Below the pieces are notes generated by a model. That model was not told the origin of the DNA. It saw only the letters and a program-made list of their open reading frames with translations, and searched no databases. Source: Flavobacteriales bacterium UBA7612 (GTDB lineage: Bacteria > Bacteroidota > Bacteroidia > Flavobacteriales > Weeksellaceae). From it: a DNA stretch of 27,040 nt. Every line of letters begins with the position of its first letter. The stretch's first letter is position 1. Positions 24,136-27,040 of this stretch are shown here, piece after piece. The DNA lies in NCBI GenBank assembly GCA_002484335.1, contig DLJQ01000008.1, positions 118,653 to 145,692 on the forward strand, written 5' to 3'. The translations under genes were made by a program, and so were the position numbers.

Positions 24136-25017
24136 TTAGCCATTAACAGCTTCTACATTATCAACAACATCAGGCATCATTTCTTTTAAAATACCTTCAA
24201 TACCATTTTTTAATGTTGCAGTAGAAGAAGGACAACCAGAACAAGCACCTTGTAATAACATTTTTGCAGTTCTTGTTTCTTCATCAAATTCAATTAATTC
24301 AATATTTCCACCATCATTTGCTACAGCAGGCTGAACATATTCATCTAATATGGATTTTATTTGTTGCTCAATAGAAGAAAAATCTTCTTGCGCTTTTACA
24401 ACTACATGTTCTGGTGCATCTGTAGAAAATTCATAGAATTCATCAAAAACGATTCCTCCGGCTTGTAAATATTGTGTAATAAATGATCTAACATCCATAG
24501 TCCATAAAGACCAATCTTCTGAATCATTTTTTGTTAAAGAAACATAATTATCTACAATGAATACTTCTTCAACAAAAGGGTATTCTTTGTAAATAGCCAC
24601 AGCAAGAGGAACTCCAGCAGCTTTTTCTTTTGATTTTATTTCAATAATTTCAGGAGTTAACATTGTGTTAGACACAAACTTCATAACAGCTGGATTAGGA
24701 GTCATTTCTGCATAAATAGAAACAGGTGCTTTTTTCATAGCAACCAATACAGCATTTTCTTCTAAATGATCATTAATTATTTCTTTTAAATCTTCACTTA
24801 CATCAGACCATTCAATACCATCAGTTTTTTCTATAGCTACAAAATTTGCAGTAATAAATATTTTTCTTATAAATGGTATTGTTAGTAAAACTTGTGCTAA
24901 TGGAGATTCTGAAGCTGTTGAATTTTTATCAAATTCAACACCTCCTTGCGTTAAAGTTACGTCACATACGAACTTCATCACATTATTATTTGGTGTAATT
25001 TCTTCGTGTACTCTCAT
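24136..25017 (-). CDS. Nfu-type iron-sulfur cluster scaffold with tandem N-domains
   Basis: A 293-residue cytoplasmic iron-sulfur cluster carrier/assembly protein. Two copies of the Nfu N-terminal domain stand in a row: about 4-92 (EITPNNNVMKFVCDVTLTQG onward) and about 101-196 (EMTPNPAVMKFVSNTMLTPE onward). The C-terminal NifU-like domain (about 215-293) carries the cluster-binding CxxC, Cys259 and Cys262, in GACSGCPSS. Clusters bind at the CxxC across a dimer, and the N-domains are thought to help target recognition. The gene stands alone, with no other suf/isc gene in the window. Internal duplication accounts for its length above the usual single-N-domain form of about 190 residues. Confidence 0.92.
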   Translation of the reverse strand: MRVHEEITPNNNVMKFVCDVTLTQGGVEFDKNSTASESPLAQVLLTIPFIRKIFITANFVAIEKTDGIEWSDVSEDLKEIINDHLEENAVLVAMKKAPVSIYAEMTPNPAVMKFVSNTMLTPEIIEIKSKEKAAGVPLAVAIYKEYPFVEEVFIVDNYVSLTKNDSEDWSLWTMDVRSFITQYLQAGGIVFDEFYEFSTDAPEHVVVKAQEDFSSIEQQIKSILDEYVQPAVANDGGNIELIEFDEETRTAKMLLQGACSGCPSSTATLKNGIEGILKEMMPDVVDNVEAVNG

Positions 25018-25117
25018 AGTTTACAAAATTAGTTATAAATCTTAGACAATTTATATTAATTAATTGTTTTTTACTATGCAGATATACTTATAATAAATAC
25101 AATTGTTTTAAAAATAA

Positions 25118-26764
25118 TTATTGATTTTTTAATTCAACAATTGTTTTATTTGCTTTGTATAAATGATCACCTAAGATTTCATAATTCTGAATCAAATCTT
25201 TATAAAATAAAGCACTTGTAGTAAGAATTTTTTCTTTTTCTATGGTTCTCATTAAATTAGATTCAGCTTCTTTATATATGGTATTAATAGTTTTTTCTAT
25301 ACATTCAGCTTGCTTTATAGAAACTTCTTCATGCATCTCGTTTAGATTTTGATTTAAAATTCTAGTTGCTTGATCCAAGTTCTCTTGAAATTCAACTAAA
25401 TATAGACGCATTTTTGGAGTGAAATAGCTATTTGTAGTTCTTCGTTTACGATGTATAGAAGAAATTTTTATGGCAATATCTCCAACACTTTCTAGATGAT
25501 GACAAAGTGTTATAAGTTTTAAAATAGAAAGAGTGTTTTCATTAGGTAAATCAAGTTCAGTAATTTCATTTAAAAAATCATTTACATCTTTTTCTAGTTG
25601 ATCTCCTTCTTTTTCTAACTCCAATATACGCTCTCTAAATACAATTATTTTTTCTTCATCACTCTCCGTAATCATTCTACCAAGAGTATATATAGCTTGT
25701 TTAGTTGTTGTTGCTAATTTTAATAATTTTTTATTAGCTTCATTTTTATATAAGTCAGAGTTTGTACCAAATGGTATAGCGTAAAATTCAATTTTTTTAT
25801 CTGGTTGATTAATTGAGAAATATCTTTTCTGGCAAAAAATAGCTATTTTATTTACAAAAGGATAAAATATAAGAACTCCAAAAATATTTGTAATTGTATC
25901 AAAACTAATTAACTGAATAGATAAGTTAGTAGATATGTTATTATTAATGAATTGTAAAAGGTATTCTCCTAAAAATAAAAAAACTATAGCAACAATAATG
26001 TTGAAAAAAGTATGGAATACGGCTACAACTTTAGTTAATCGATCTCCTATAGCTGCGACTAAATGAGCTGTAAATGTTGTTCCTATATTTGCTCCAAGAA
26101 CAATCATAGCAGCTAATTCTGCAGGTAGTCCTTTGCTTGTTAGTAATATTGCTATTGTTATCGAAGCAGAAGAGAAATGAACTACAATTGTAATTACAAT
26201 TCCTATTAAAATGAATAATATATTGGTTAATAAACTTTGTTGAGATAAATGATGGAAAAAATCTTGTACTTCTTGATGCTCTTCAATTGATGGAATAAAG
26301 TTTTTTAAAAAAAATAAAGCAAAGAATAATAAAGATAAAGAAAATAAGATTCCTCCAATTTTTCTTTTATTTCTTTTTTTAGATAAGTAAAAAGGAAATG
26401 CAATTAAAATTAATGGAAGAGCTATTTCAATTAAATCGAATTTCATTCCAAAATATACAAGCCAAAGAGTAATTGTTGTGCCAATATTAGCTCCAAGTAT
26501 AAGACCAAATGCTTTTTTTAAATTAATAAAACCTGCATTTACAAAACCTAGTATAAAAACACTTGCAGCAGATGACGACTGAATAGCAGTTGTAAAAACT
26601 GTACCAGTAAGTATGGTTGATAAATTGTTTTTTGTAAGTTTATTTAAGGTGTTCTTAAAATTTGATCCAGATAAAGCTTGTAAATTTTCACTTAGTAATT
26701 TAATAGCTAAAATAAACAAGGCAATTGCTCCGAATAGTTGTAATACTAATATAAAAGCGTGCAT
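25118..26764 (-). CDS. Na/Pi cotransporter family protein with PhoU-like tail
   Basis: A 548-residue inner-membrane protein of the NptA/SLC34-like PNaS family, predicted to import phosphate with sodium. The two inverted repeats are visible: IQSSSAAS (61-68) with GANIGTT (91-97), and HFSSAS (196-201) with GANIGTT (224-230). The first has the classical QSSSA; in the second, the Gln is replaced by His. The membrane part ends near 310, and the rest (about 340-545) is a helical PhoU-like regulatory domain. Relatives of this type in bacteria may act on phosphate or related anions or in phosphate homeostasis; the actual substrate is not shown. The start codon is 100 bases upstream of the nfu stop-to-start junction, and the two genes may be separate transcripts. 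Confidence 0.9.
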   Translation of the reverse strand: MHAFILVLQLFGAIALFILAIKLLSENLQALSGSNFKNTLNKLTKNNLSTILTGTVFTTAIQSSSAASVFILGFVNAGFINLKKAFGLILGANIGTTITLWLVYFGMKFDLIEIALPLILIAFPFYLSKKRNKRKIGGILFSLSLLFFALFFLKNFIPSIEEHQEVQDFFHHLSQQSLLTNILFILIGIVITIVVHFSSASITIAILLTSKGLPAELAAMIVLGANIGTTFTAHLVAAIGDRLTKVVAVFHTFFNIIVAIVFLFLGEYLLQFINNNISTNLSIQLISFDTITNIFGVLIFYPFVNKIAIFCQKRYFSINQPDKKIEFYAIPFGTNSDLYKNEANKKLLKLATTTKQAIYTLGRMITESDEEKIIVFRERILELEKEGDQLEKDVNDFLNEITELDLPNENTLSILKLITLCHHLESVGDIAIKISSIHRKRRTTNSYFTPKMRLYLVEFQENLDQATRILNQNLNEMHEEVSIKQAECIEKTINTIYKEAESNLMRTIEKEKILTTSALFYKDLIQNYEILGDHLYKANKTIVELKNQ

Positions 26765-26781
26765 TTATTTTTTATTGAATA

Positions 26782-26789
26782 CAAAAGTA
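26782..26789 (-). promoter_or_regulatory. Candidate -7 element of the Na/Pi cotransporter promoter
   Basis: On the minus strand TACTTTTG is an exact TAnnTTTG, 17 bases before the ATG, implying a very short leader. No -33 TTG at the expected place. Confidence 0.45.
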
Positions 26790-26889
26790 TGAAGTCTAAT
26801 GTAAATAGAATATTATCTTTTTTCTTTTATTTTGTAATTTTTTTAAAAATATAAAATTCTGAAAATCAAAATTAAAGTAACTAAAATAG

Positions 26890-26950
26890 AAAAAAAAGTA
26901 AAAAATATTAAAAAAACATTTGCGAGATTCGAAAAACTGCCCTAATATTG
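26890..26950 (+). promoter_or_regulatory. Phased A-tracts plus -33/-7 promoter
   Basis: TTG (26920-26922), 20-base spacer, TAATATTG (26943-26950, one mismatch to TAnnTTTG) followed by CACC. Immediately upstream are three A-tracts (26890-26897, 26900-26905, 26910-26916) about one helical turn apart, resembling an UP element. It points off the right end of the window. Confidence 0.6.
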
Positions 26951-27005
26951 CACCACGAAAAAGGAACAATACTTCTTTAAGAAATAAAGTTCTTGTTTTT
27001 AAAAT

Positions 27006-27033
27006 TTGAAATATAAAACTAATAATATTTTTG
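27006..27033 (+). promoter_or_regulatory. Second promoter-like element at the right edge
   Basis: TTG (27006-27008), 17-base spacer, TATTTTTG (27026-27033), an exact -7 box. No gene begins inside the window after it. Confidence 0.5.
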
Positions 27034-27040
27034 CCGATGT

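Noticed and set aside
1..27040. Search for CRISPR arrays, tRNA genes, insertion sequences or phage genes
   Set aside because: No regularly spaced direct repeats, no cloverleaf-like sequence and no transposase, integrase or phage protein was visible; a proper search with dedicated tools was not possible.

Overview
The window looks like a chromosomal segment of a member of the Flavobacteriia (Bacteroidota), probably Flavobacteriaceae or Weeksellaceae. The evidence is a strongly AT-rich sequence, a SusC/SusD pair, a secreted enzyme with a type IX secretion (T9SS) C-terminal domain, promoter elements of the Bacteroidota type (TAnnTTTG), weak or absent Shine-Dalgarno sequences, and A/T-hairpin terminators at most gene ends. 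I saw no tRNA, rRNA, insertion sequence, prophage or CRISPR array. Genus-level assignment is not possible by eye.

Layout. (1) 1-9650, nutrient acquisition: a T9SS-secreted pectate lyase on the minus strand faces away from a secreted metallophosphoesterase, which is followed by a SusC-type TonB-dependent receptor and a SusD-type lipoprotein. (2) 9670-14023, mixed: an RlpA-like exported protein, an SDR-type L-threonine 3-dehydrogenase, an exported M13 (PepO/neprilysin-like) metallopeptidase and a rhodanese. (3) 14154-16929, a tight minus-strand housekeeping operon reading rlmH, CPBP protease, XTP/dITP pyrophosphatase, RNase Z. (4) 16957-19364, plus strand: a YihY/BrkB membrane protein, an S51 peptidase-like protein and an SDR oxidoreductase. 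(5) 19590-21193, a compact three-gene operon of an ECF sigma factor, an uncharacterised 66-residue protein and an MscS-like membrane channel. (6) 21483-24059, rpsO and pnp. (7) 24136-26764, minus strand: an Nfu-type iron-sulfur scaffold with duplicated N-domains and a Na/Pi cotransporter with a PhoU tail. The right edge carries two stacked promoter-like elements behind phased A-tracts and points at a gene just outside the window.

How the genes relate. The SusC/SusD pair is the import machine of the outer membrane; the lyase and phosphoesterase are plausible partners outside or in the periplasm, but terminators separate them and nothing proves a single locus. Most other genes are ordinary core genes in normal arrangements.

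Most worth a second look: a pair of interspersed, structured intergenic repeats (4588-4711 and 14042-14124) sharing conserved ends but with a hairpin arm of very different length and sequence; the sigma/66-aa/channel operon as a possible membrane-stress signalling module; an orphan terminator-grade hairpin between two divergent genes; and a gene-free stretch with several inverted repeats downstream of the channel gene.
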